The notes under the pieces were generated by a model. It had not been told where the DNA came from, made no database searches, and was given only the letters and a program-made list of their open reading frames with translations. The position numbers were made by a program, and so were the translations under genes. Source: Microbacteriaceae bacterium (GTDB lineage: Bacteria > Actinomycetota > Actinomycetes > Actinomycetales > Microbacteriaceae). Taken from it: a DNA stretch of 6,458 nt. The DNA is taken from contig JAAYAS010000296.1 in assembly GCA_012719255.1 (NCBI GenBank), positions 1-6,458 of the forward strand, read 5' to 3'. Below are positions 1 to 5,157 of the stretch, piece by piece (the stretch's first letter is position 1; the number at the start of each line of letters is the position of its first letter).

Positions 1-4
1 CGTC

Positions 5-268
5 GACCCTCCCGGGAGAGTCCGCGCATCCTCGTCGACCCTCCCGGGAGAGTCGGCGCATCCTCGTCGACTCGCCGCGGCGAGTCCGCTCAGCGCGGTT
101 CCGACCTCGTTTCGTCGACCGCACCGCCGCCGCACCGACTCTCCGGGGAGAGTCGACGCATCCCGGCCGACTCCCCGGGGAGAGTCGACGCATCCCGACC
201 GACTCTCCGGGAAGGGTCCACACGCATCCCGACCGACTCTCCGGGGAGAGTCGACACGCATCCCGACC
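5..268. repeat. Array 1: seven 18-bp palindromes on a 32-34 bp period
   Basis: Seven 18-bp inverted repeats start at 5, 37, 69, 137, 169, 201 and 235. The consensus is GACTCTCCGGGGAGAGTC: arms GACTCTCC and GGAGAGTC around a 2-nt centre. Start-to-start spacing is 32, 32, 68, 32, 32 and 34 bp. The linkers are 14 or 16 bp and almost invariant: the first two read SGCGCATCCTCGTC, and the later ones read GACGCATCCCGACC with a 2-bp insertion after copies 6 and 7. Copy 3 (69-86) is GACTCGCCGCGGCGAGTC, a perfect palindrome in which a T-to-G change in one arm is matched by A-to-C in the other. Copy 6 (201-218) has a decayed right arm. The array begins 8 bp beyond the tetR stop codon, so tetR read-through would place the hairpins in the mRNA 3' end. 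No T-tract follows any hairpin, so they are not classical intrinsic terminators. The array may continue beyond the left edge. Confidence 0.9.
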
Positions 269-276
269 GCTGCGGA

Positions 277-1014
277 TCAGGACGAGGCGGGCGCTTCGGC
301 GCCGGATGCGGGCGCGCCGCCGTCGGCGCGGGCGGCAGGAGCCGGCGCCGGACCGCCCGCAACGGCGGCGGCGACGTCGCGCACGAGCCCGCGGCCCGCG
401 GCATCCCGCTCGGCGGGCGGCAGCTGCCGCAGCGGACCCCGGCTCGCGAGCAGCGCGAATCCGTGCACCGACGACCAGCAGGCGATCGCGGCCGACTGCG
501 CCGAGTCGGGCGGGATGCGGCCGGCCTCGACGAGCGCCCCGATCGCGGACTGCAGGAGCTCGAACGCGGTGCGACCGCTCCGCCCCGCCGCGGCCGGGTC
601 GGTCGCCGGCGCCATCGAGTCGACCACGAACATCGCGGCATCGAACCACCCCGGCTCCTCGAGCGCGAAGGCGATGTAGCCGTCACCGACCGCGATGAGG
701 TACCGGAGCGGGTCGGCATCGGCGGCATCATGCACCCCCGCACCGCGCGCCGCACCCCCGGGCCACTCCGCCTCGATGCGCTCGGCGAGCTTCGCGAGGC
801 AGGCGAGCGACACCGCGTCCACGAGCGCCTCGCGGCTCGAGAAGTGGCGGTAGGCGGCGCGGGCGGTGACGCCGACGCGGCGGGTCGCCTCGCGGAGCAC
901 GACCGCGTCGGCCCCGCCCTCGCGGGCGAGCTCGACGCCCGCCTCGACGAGCGCCTCGCGGAGGCGCCCGTGGTGGTACGGCGCACTCCCAGCTTCAGGC
1001 GCTGACCGGCTCAT
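277..1014 (-). CDS. TetR/AcrR-family transcriptional regulator with WHG-type C-terminal domain
   Basis: This encodes a 245-residue cytoplasmic DNA-binding repressor. The N-terminal domain begins with the typical Y13-H-H-G-R-L-R motif. A helix-turn-helix at about residues 39-58 (VLREATRRVGVTARAAYRHF) is followed by the SSREAL cap typical of TetR proteins. The C-terminal ligand-binding region contains W180-S-S-V-H-G-F-A-L-L, which matches the WHG motif of the TetR C-terminal family often annotated TetR_C_33. The inducing ligand cannot be read from the sequence. I chose the ATG at 1014 because the protein then starts like its relatives and a 15-bp dyad (1022-1036) lies just upstream. An in-frame ATG at 1038 would add eight residues (MSTAWTSG) and put that dyad inside the gene. 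Neither start has a clear Shine-Dalgarno. The last ~25 residues are a low-complexity Ala/Pro/Gly tail. The gene is divergent from the VOC gene, its probable target, and is probably autoregulated. The family call is secure; the target is inferred. Confidence 0.93.
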   Translation of the reverse strand: MSRSAPEAGSAPYHHGRLREALVEAGVELAREGGADAVVLREATRRVGVTARAAYRHFSSREALVDAVSLACLAKLAERIEAEWPGGAARGAGVHDAADADPLRYLIAVGDGYIAFALEEPGWFDAAMFVVDSMAPATDPAAAGRSGRTAFELLQSAIGALVEAGRIPPDSAQSAAIACWSSVHGFALLASRGPLRQLPPAERDAAGRGLVRDVAAAVAGGPAPAPAARADGGAPASGAEAPASS

Positions 1015-1021
1015 GCCCGAA

Positions 1022-1036
1022 GTCCACGCTGTGGAC
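1022..1036. promoter_or_regulatory. Operator-like dyad A for the TetR regulator
   Basis: GTCCAC-GCT-GTGGAC is a perfect 6-bp inverted repeat around a 3-bp centre. It lies 7 bp upstream of the tetR ATG, in the tetR/VOC divergent gap. It shares architecture and half-site pattern with dyad B, 26 bp away centre to centre. Size, symmetry and position match TetR-family operators; the assignment to this TetR protein is inference. Confidence 0.65.
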
Positions 1037-1047
1037 ATCCGGGTGAA

Positions 1048-1062
1048 GTACACACCGTAGAC
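1048..1062. promoter_or_regulatory. Operator-like dyad B for the TetR regulator
   Basis: GTACAC-ACC-GTAGAC is an imperfect 15-bp dyad with the same layout as dyad A: 6-bp half-sites, a 3-bp centre, and outer GT/AC bases kept. The two sites share the pattern GTNCAC-N3-GTNGAC. It ends 30 bp before the chosen VOC start, where it could block the VOC promoter. I could not identify -35 and -10 boxes with confidence on either strand of this gap. Confidence 0.6.
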
Positions 1063-1092
1063 ATGACCCGGCGACTGCGAAGGAGCAGCACC

Positions 1093-1524
1093 ATGAGCAT
1101 CAGGACCGTCCCCTACTTCAGCTTCCCCGGCACCGCTCGCCAGGCGATGGAGTTCTACCACTCGATCTTCGGCGGCGAGCTGACGGCGCACACCTTCGGC
1201 GAGTTCGGCGCCGTCGCCGACGACGACCCCGCGCGCGACGGCATCATGCACACCGCCATCACCGGCGGCCTCATCGACCTCGCCGCGAGCGACTACGACG
1301 AGCGCTTCTGCGACGGCAATCCGCTCGTCAACGGCAACCACGTGCAGATCTCGCTCTGGGGCGACGACCACGACGAGGGCCGGCGCCTGTTCGAGCGCCT
1401 CGCCGAGGGCGGCGCCGTCGAGATGCCGTTCGAGCCGCAGGTGTGGGGCGACACCTACGGCGGCTGCATCGACCGGTACGGCCAGTCGTGGAGCGTCAAC
1501 GTCGCGGGCACCGCCGACGAGTAG
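1093..1524 (+). CDS. VOC (glyoxalase/PhnB-like) family protein
   Basis: This 143-residue protein belongs to the vicinal oxygen chelate superfamily, in the subgroup often annotated PhnB-like or 3-demethylubiquinone-9 3-methyltransferase domain. Visible hallmarks are the N-terminal strand and helix VPYFSFPGTARQAMEFYHSIFGGEL (about residues 6-30), the MHTAITGGLIDLAASD strand region, and the C-terminal D127-R-Y-G-Q-S-W-S-V-N signature. Such proteins are small cytoplasmic dimers built from paired beta-alpha-beta-beta-beta units. Members act as metal-dependent isomerases, lyases or dioxygenases, or as drug-binding proteins, so the substrate here is unknown. The ATG at 1093 is preceded by a strong Shine-Dalgarno AAGGAG (1080-1085) with a 7-nt gap. 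An in-frame ATG at 1063 would add ten basic residues, bury that site, and abut dyad B, so it is less likely. The gene is divergent from the TetR gene and probably repressed by it. Its 3' end overlaps the convergent membrane-protein gene by 29 bp. Confidence 0.92.
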   Translation: MSIRTVPYFSFPGTARQAMEFYHSIFGGELTAHTFGEFGAVADDDPARDGIMHTAITGGLIDLAASDYDERFCDGNPLVNGNHVQISLWGDDHDEGRRLFERLAEGGAVEMPFEPQVWGDTYGGCIDRYGQSWSVNVAGTADE

Positions 1525-2068
1525 CGCCCGCGTGCGGCGCGCCGGGCCCCGGCCGCCGCATCCGCCCGAGCACGACCGCGCAGGAGAACGCGACGACGAG
1601 CTCGATCGCGATGATCGCCGCCATCGTGAGATCGCCGCCCGACGTCGCCTCCGCGTCCCCCGCCCCCGGCGACGGCGAGCGCCCGAGATGCTCGGCGTGC
1701 CCGCCCATCCCCGCGCCGAGCGGGTCGACGACGAGCCCGAGGTGCGCGAGCGCCATCGCCGCCGACATGACGAGCAGCATCCGCATCCCGCGCGCGCTCG
1801 GCGCGAACCACGCCTCGGCGGCGCAACCGAGGCAGGCGAGCGTCATCACCGCCATCGCCGCCGCGAGCACGGGATCGTGCGCGTGCGCGACGAGCGCGTG
1901 CACGTGCGCGGCCGCGCCGACGAGGGCGAGCACGGCGACGAGCCGGGTCGCGGGGCGGGGATGCGCGGGGCGGGGATGCGCGGGGCGGCCGGCCGGGGGC
2001 TGCATCGCGGCGATACGCGCACGCGGGCGCGCGCGGGCCTCCTCGCGAGCGGGCTCGAGCACCGGCAT
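1496..2068 (-). CDS. Hypothetical histidine-rich four-helix membrane protein
   Basis: I do not recognise the family. The 190-residue product has a basic, Pro/Arg-rich N-terminus (residues 1-42) and four hydrophobic segments: about 43-62, 67-88, 95-114 and 148-168. A polar loop lies between the third and fourth (115-147), and the tail is basic. Histidines cluster around the first helix and its loop (AAHVHALVAHAHDP, residues 52-65) and in GMGGHAEH (120-127). Helix 3 is methionine-rich (GMRMLLVMSAAMALAHLG). This resembles small integral membrane proteins that may bind metal, but that is inference. The ATG at 2068 has a good Shine-Dalgarno GGAGG (minus strand, 2078-2074) 5 nt away; a GTG at 2074 overlaps that site and is unlikely. 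Two copies of a 15-bp repeat (GGGATGCGCGGGGCG, around 1958-1987) encode the RPAHPRPAHPRPA stretch and point to local slippage. It overlaps the VOC gene tail-to-tail by 29 bp. The ribosome binding site and clean helix pattern argue it is real. Confidence 0.72.
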   Translation of the reverse strand: MPVLEPAREEARARPRARIAAMQPPAGRPAHPRPAHPRPATRLVAVLALVGAAAHVHALVAHAHDPVLAAAMAVMTLACLGCAAEAWFAPSARGMRMLLVMSAAMALAHLGLVVDPLGAGMGGHAEHLGRSPSPGAGDAEATSGGDLTMAAIIAIELVVAFSCAVVLGRMRRPGPGAPHAGATRRRCPRR

Positions 2069-2084
2069 GGGCACCTCCGGGTGG

Positions 2085-2104
2085 GCGGGTCCTCGTCGAC
2101 CCGC
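2085..2104 (-). promoter_or_regulatory. Leader hairpin upstream of the membrane-protein gene
   Basis: On the minus strand GCGGGTC-GACGAG-GACCCGC forms a perfect 7-bp stem with a 6-nt loop. It ends 6 nt before the Shine-Dalgarno GGAGG of the gene starting at 2068. If transcribed it would sit directly against the ribosome binding site and could tune translation. It could equally be a DNA operator. No promoter upstream of it could be read with confidence. Confidence 0.4.
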
Positions 2105-2250
2105 GACCGATTCGTACCCCGACGCTAACCGCGATCGGCGCGCGCCCGGTCGGGCGTGCAGGGGCGGTCAAGCGGCCGCGCGCCCCGGGACCAGTGCCGC
2201 GGTCGGCCCGCCCGGCCGCGCAGCCCGGCCCGACCCCGCGCATCCCCGGG

Positions 2251-2290
2251 AAAACCGCGCCGCCCCCGATGCGCGAGGCGTCGGGGGCGG
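2251..2290 (-). terminator. Intrinsic terminator of the purK-purE operon
   Basis: On the minus strand, 17 bp beyond the purE stop codon, CCGCCCCCGA (2290-2281) pairs perfectly with TCGGGGGCGG (2269-2260). The loop is 11 nt. The stem is followed by CGCGG and then TTTT (2254-2251). A strong 10-bp GC stem with a short T-tract is a credible rho-independent terminator. Confidence 0.75.
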
Positions 2291-2306
2291 GTTGCGGGCG
2301 CCGCGA

Positions 2307-2816
2307 CTAGAGCTGCGCCTTCAGCGCCGCGTTCTTCTCGGCGACCATCTCGGTCAGCCCGTCGGCGTACTGCTGCAGACGCTCCGCGAGCGCCGCGTCC
2401 GTCGCCCCGAGGATGCGCGCGGCGAGGATGCCGGCGTTGCGCGCGCCGCCGATCGACACCGTGGCGACCGGGATGCCCGCGGGCATCTGCACGATCGACA
2501 GCAGCGAGTCCATCCCGTCGAGGTACTTCAGCGGCACCGGCACGCCGACGACCGGCAGCGTCGTCATCGACGCGACCATGCCCGGCAGGTGCGCCGCACC
2601 GCCCGCGCCGGCGATGATCGCCTGCAGGCCGCGCTCGCGCGCCGAGCGCGAGTAGTCGACGAGCTTGTCGGGGGTGCGGTGCGCCGAGACGACCTCGACC
2701 TCGGAGGCGACGCCGAGCTCCTCGAGGATCTCGCGCGCCTCGTGCATCACCCGCCAATCGCTGTCGGAGCCCATGATGATGCCGACGCGCGGCTGCGGCT
2801 GGGACTGCTCGGTCAT
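2307..2816 (-). CDS. purE: N5-carboxyaminoimidazole ribonucleotide mutase PurE
   Basis: This converts N5-CAIR to CAIR in de novo purine (IMP) biosynthesis, directly after the PurK reaction. The 169-residue product matches class I PurE in length and motifs. It has the phosphate/nucleotide loop G16-S-D-S-D-W, the S44-A-H-R-T-P motif with catalytic His46, G70-A-G-G-A-A-H-L-P-G-M around residues 70-80, and the PVPLKYLDGMDSLLSIVQMP and GGARNAGILAARILG blocks. Family members form cytoplasmic octamers. The ATG overlaps the purK stop codon as ATGA (4 bp). A Shine-Dalgarno GAGGAGA lies inside the purK 3' end, so translation is probably coupled. A rho-independent terminator follows. Nothing is missing or truncated. 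Confidence 0.98.
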   Translation of the reverse strand: MTEQSQPQPRVGIIMGSDSDWRVMHEAREILEELGVASEVEVVSAHRTPDKLVDYSRSARERGLQAIIAGAGGAAHLPGMVASMTTLPVVGVPVPLKYLDGMDSLLSIVQMPAGIPVATVSIGGARNAGILAARILGATDAALAERLQQYADGLTEMVAEKNAALKAQL

Positions 2817-3955
2817 CGGGTCTCCTCGTCGTCGAAGCACGCCGCGGCGGCGCGCGCCTGGTAGGTGATCTCGTCGAGCTCGTCGCCGACGACGGTGACA
2901 TGCCCGACCTTGCGGCCGGGGCGCGCCGACTTGCCGTAGGTGTGCAGCTTCGCGGCCGGGTGGTGGCGCCAGGCGCGCTCGAAGCGGTCGGTGATCGCGC
3001 CGTGCTGCGGGCCGCCGAGGATGTTCACCATCACCGCGTGCGGCTTCAGCGGCGCGGGGTCGCCGAGCGGCCAGTCGAGCACGGCGCGGAGGTGCTGCTC
3101 GAACTGGCTCGTCACCGCGCCGTCGATGGTCCAGTGGCCGGAGTTGTGGGGGCGCATCGCGAGCTCGTTGACGAGCAGCCGCTGGTCGCTCGTCTCGAAC
3201 AGCTCGACGGCGAGGACGCCGGTGACGTCGAGGCCGGTGGCGATGCGCTCGGCGATGTCGAGGGCGACCTCGGCGAGGCGGCCGTTCGCGCCGTGCACGC
3301 CGGGGGCGGGGGCGAACACCTCGTTGCAGACGCCGTCGCGCTGCACCGTCTCGACGACCGGCCAGGCGGTGGTCTCGCCGCTCGGGCGGCGGGCGACGAG
3401 CTGCGCGAGCTCGCGGCGGAAGTCGACGAGCTCCTCGACGAGCAGCCGGTCGAACTGCTCGAACCAGTCGGCGCCGTCGTGGCCGGCGCGCACGACCCGC
3501 ACGCCCTTGCCGTCGTAGCCGCCGCGCGGGGTCTTGAGGATCGCCGCGCCGTCGTGCGCGTCGATGAACGCCTGCAGCTCGTCGGCGTTCGCGACCGCGG
3601 CCCACTCGGGCAGAGGCGCGCCGATCTCGGCGAGCATCTCGCGCATCACGATCTTGTCCTGCGCGGCCCTGAGCGCGTGCGGGCCGGGATGCACCTTCGC
3701 GCCCTGCTCGACGAGCGCCTGCAGCACGTCCTGGGGCACGTGCTCGTGGTCGAAGGTGACGACGTCGACCTCTCGCGCGAACTCGAGCACCGTGTCGCGG
3801 TCGCGGTAGTCGCCGACGGCGGTCGCGGCGAGCTTCGACGACGACCCCTCGGTCTCGGCGAGCACGCGGATCTCGATGCCGAGGGCGATGGCGGCGGGCA
3901 CCATCATGCGGGCGAGCTGCCCGCCCCCGATGACGCCGACGGTGGGAACGCTCAT
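2813..3955 (-). CDS. purK: 5-(carboxyamino)imidazole ribonucleotide synthase PurK
   Basis: This is the ATP-grasp enzyme that carboxylates AIR with bicarbonate and ATP to give N5-CAIR, the PurE substrate. The 380-residue product is full length. It has an N-terminal G10-G-G-Q-L-A-R-M motif, a TFDHEHVP segment (67-74), the ATP-grasp loop T142-P-R-G-G-Y-D-G-K-G, the LLVEELVDFRREL block (171-183), and the C-terminal metal/substrate region V262-N-E-L-A-M-R-P-H-N-S-G-H-W-T-I-D-G. The ATG at 3955 gives the standard N-terminus and has a modest AAAGG 10 nt upstream; reading further upstream would translate the repeat array and is rejected. A weak -10-like GAGAAT on the minus strand (3996-3991) could be its promoter. 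It is divergent from gtrA and heads the purK-purE pair. Confidence 0.98.
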   Translation of the reverse strand: MSVPTVGVIGGGQLARMMVPAAIALGIEIRVLAETEGSSSKLAATAVGDYRDRDTVLEFAREVDVVTFDHEHVPQDVLQALVEQGAKVHPGPHALRAAQDKIVMREMLAEIGAPLPEWAAVANADELQAFIDAHDGAAILKTPRGGYDGKGVRVVRAGHDGADWFEQFDRLLVEELVDFRRELAQLVARRPSGETTAWPVVETVQRDGVCNEVFAPAPGVHGANGRLAEVALDIAERIATGLDVTGVLAVELFETSDQRLLVNELAMRPHNSGHWTIDGAVTSQFEQHLRAVLDWPLGDPAPLKPHAVMVNILGGPQHGAITDRFERAWRHHPAAKLHTYGKSARPGRKVGHVTVVGDELDEITYQARAAAACFDDEETR

Positions 3956-4045
3956 GCGCTGGCTGCCTTTCTGCCGGATTCGATCGCCCCATTCTCGCAC
4001 TGCCCGCGGCGGCCCGTCGGCGGCGGAACCGGTCGACAGCAGAAT

Positions 4046-4121
4046 GGCCGGTCGTCTGCAGGGCGGCCGGTCGCCTGCAGGTGGGCCGGTCGCCTGCAGG
4101 TGGGCCGGTCGCCCGGGAGCG
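4046..4121. repeat. Array 2a: 19-bp tandem repeat, four units
   Basis: Four contiguous 19-bp units start at 4046, 4065, 4084 and 4103, consensus GGCCGGTCGCCTGCAGGTG. Units 2 and 3 are identical. Unit 1 has two or three changes. Unit 4 keeps GGCCGGTCGCC and then diverges into CGGGAGCG. Each of the first three units contains two palindromic cores, GGCC and CTGCAG (CCTGCAGG in units 2 and 3). The array lies in the purK/gtrA divergent gap. It appears to be upstream of both promoters, so it probably acts as DNA rather than RNA, if it acts at all. Confidence 0.9.
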
Positions 4122-4136
4122 GCCCTCCTGCGATTC

Positions 4137-4282
4137 ACCGGCCGGGATGCGGTTGACCGGCCGGGATGCGGTTGACCGGCCGGCATGCGGTTCACCGGCC
4201 GGCATGCGGTACACCGGCCAGGACGCGGTTCACCGGCCGGGACGCGGTTCACCGGCCGGGATGCGATTCACCGGCCGGTCGG
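4137..4282. repeat. Array 2b: 19-bp tandem repeat, seven units plus a partial
   Basis: Seven contiguous 19-bp units start at 4137, 4156, 4175, 4194, 4213, 4232 and 4251, with a 13-bp partial at 4270. The consensus is ACCGGCCGGGATGCGGTTC. Units differ by one to four substitutions and no indels: GGATGCG, GCATGCG or GGACGCG in the middle, and TTG, TTC or TAC at the end. The core CCGGCCGG is an 8-bp palindrome present in all units but one (CCGGCCAG at 4214). The final partial copy ends GGCCGGTCGG, like the start of array 2a units. This and the shared 19-bp period suggest the two arrays are related. The period is not a multiple of three, so conserved coding is excluded. Confidence 0.92.
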
Positions 4283-4479
4283 AGCCCACCACCCTGACCG
4301 CCGGGGCGGCACCCGCCCTGCCGTCCACCGCTCCTCTCGTGCACGGACCGTGGACGAGCGCACCGAGGTCGGGGGCTCGATGGAGTCCAGCCGAACCCGA
4401 GAGCGTGATGCGGCCGACTGCGCCGATGCGGTCGCGCCGGATCGCCCGCGCGGGTGAGGCGAGCGCGGCGGGCCGTGCT
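4283..4479. other. Non-coding spacer between array 2b and the gtrA promoter
   Basis: No gene is supported here. The only structure seen is a short dyad CACGG-A-CCGTG (4342-4352). It is nested in a looser pair GTCCAC (4323-4328) and GTGGAC (4350-4355), which repeats the half-sites of TetR dyad A but with a 21-bp centre. Two GATGCGG copies occur near 4408 and 4426. Confidence 0.5.
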
Positions 4480-4485
4480 TAGAAT
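4480..4485 (+). promoter_or_regulatory. Probable -10 box of the gtrA promoter
   Basis: TAGAAT matches the TATAAT consensus at five of six positions in an otherwise very GC-rich stretch. No good -35 box is seen 16-18 bp upstream. Transcription would start near 4492, giving a leader of about 30 nt before the GTG at 4523. This box is upstream of that GTG but downstream of an earlier in-frame GTG at 4454, so it decides the start choice. Confidence 0.55.
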
Positions 4486-4522
4486 CGGCCCAGCCGCATC
4501 CGCGGCCCGACGAAAGCAGCCC

Positions 4523-5134
4523 GTGATCAGCAACGACTCCGAGCGTCCCGTCGCCGCGCCGGCCGACGGCGGCTCGGGCGACGCCGCCGAGTGGCGCGAC
4601 GAGCGCTCGCCGTCGACCGGCGGCATCGCGCTCATCGCGGCCGCCGCGGCCGACTCGGCGGCGCATCCGGGCGAGGGGCCGCGCACCTGGAGCCGCGAGT
4701 GGTTCCGCGCCCTGCTCGCGCAGCTCGTGAAGTTCGGGCTCGTCGGCGGCAGCGGCGTGCTCGTCGATCTCGGCGTGTTCAACCTGCTGCGCGCGACGCT
4801 GCTGCAGCCGGGCGAGGTGCCCGGCGGCGCGATGATCGCGACGGTGGTCGCGACGCTCGTGGCGATCCTGTGGAACTGGGTCGGCAACCGGCTGTGGACG
4901 TTCCGTCAGCACCGCCGCTCGTCGGCGCAGGCGCGCGAGGCGGTCGAGTTCTTCGCGGTGAGCCTCGCGGGCATGCTCGTCGGCCTGCTGCCGCTGTGGC
5001 TCACGCACTACGGCCTCGGACTCACGAGCGTGCTCGCCGACAACCTCTCGAAGCTCGCCGGCATCGGGCTCGGCTCGGTGTTCCGCTTCGCGCTCTACCG
5101 CTGGTGGGTGTACGCCCCGCACCGCACGCGCTGA
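4523..5134 (+). CDS. GtrA family membrane protein
   Basis: GtrA-like proteins are four-helix integral membrane proteins thought to move polyprenyl-phosphate-linked sugars across the cytoplasmic membrane for cell-envelope glycosylation. The 203-residue product has four hydrophobic segments: about 70-95 (KFGLVGGSGVLVDLGVFNLL), 104-120, 143-163 and 171-195. The family signatures are the glycine-rich first helix, the W117-N-W-V-G-N-R-L-W-T-F motif after helix 2, and FRFALYRWWVY at the end of helix 4. The start is the GTG at 4523 because a -10 box (4480-4485) excludes the earlier GTG at 4454. Its ribosome site is weak (GAAAG, 6 nt away). About 65 residues before helix 1 are Ala/Asp/Ser-rich and look disordered, making it longer than compact family members of about 130-150 residues. 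It is divergent from purK and ends 23 bp from the convergent AbiEi-like gene. No partner glycosyltransferase is in the window. Confidence 0.92.
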   Translation: MISNDSERPVAAPADGGSGDAAEWRDERSPSTGGIALIAAAAADSAAHPGEGPRTWSREWFRALLAQLVKFGLVGGSGVLVDLGVFNLLRATLLQPGEVPGGAMIATVVATLVAILWNWVGNRLWTFRQHRRSSAQAREAVEFFAVSLAGMLVGLLPLWLTHYGLGLTSVLADNLSKLAGIGLGSVFRFALYRWWVYAPHRTR

Positions 5135-5142
5135 TCGGGATG

Positions 5143-5156
5143 CGGCGGGGCCGCCG
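5143..5156. terminator. Possible bidirectional hairpin between gtrA and the AbiEi-like gene
   Basis: CGGCGG-GG-CCGCCG is a compact GC stem in the 23-bp gap between two convergent stop codons. It could hinder polymerase in both directions. It has no T-tract on either side, so it is weak as an intrinsic terminator. Confidence 0.3.
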
Positions 5157-5157
5157 G

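Noticed and set aside
5..268. CRISPR array suggested by regular 32-bp spacing
   Set aside because: The 14-16 bp linkers are nearly identical to each other, so they are not diverse spacers. Repeats of 18 bp are too short, and no cas gene is present.
5..268. Array 1 hairpins as intrinsic terminators of tetR
   Set aside because: The stems are good but no T-tract follows any copy on the minus strand. Seven copies also exceed what termination needs.
1015..1371. Upstream extension of the tetR frame giving 364 residues
   Set aside because: It would cover the VOC start and both operators in antisense. TetR homologues start near the YHHGRLR motif, so the extension is a shadow.
1443..2864. Long plus-strand open frame of 473 codons
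   Set aside because: It crosses the VOC end, the membrane-protein gene, a terminator and purE in antisense. Its product is Arg/Ala/Pro-rich with no domain, a typical shadow in very high GC DNA.
2900..4156. Plus-strand open frame of 418 codons opposite purK
   Set aside because: It is antisense to an unambiguous full-length purK. The product has no recognisable domain and runs into the repeat array.
2307..4214. Minus-strand open frame of 635 codons spanning the purine genes
   Set aside because: Most of it reads purK out of frame and only its C-terminal end is purE. The purK frame and the ATGA junction explain the region completely.
3956..4252. Upstream extension of purK into the 19-bp repeats
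   Set aside because: The added residues are repeat translation. PurK starts two residues before its first beta strand at MSVPTVGVIGGG, preceded by AAAGG.
4323..4355. A third TetR operator using GTCCAC and GTGGAC
   Set aside because: The half-sites are 21 bp apart instead of 3 bp, so the geometry does not match dyads A and B; probably coincidence.
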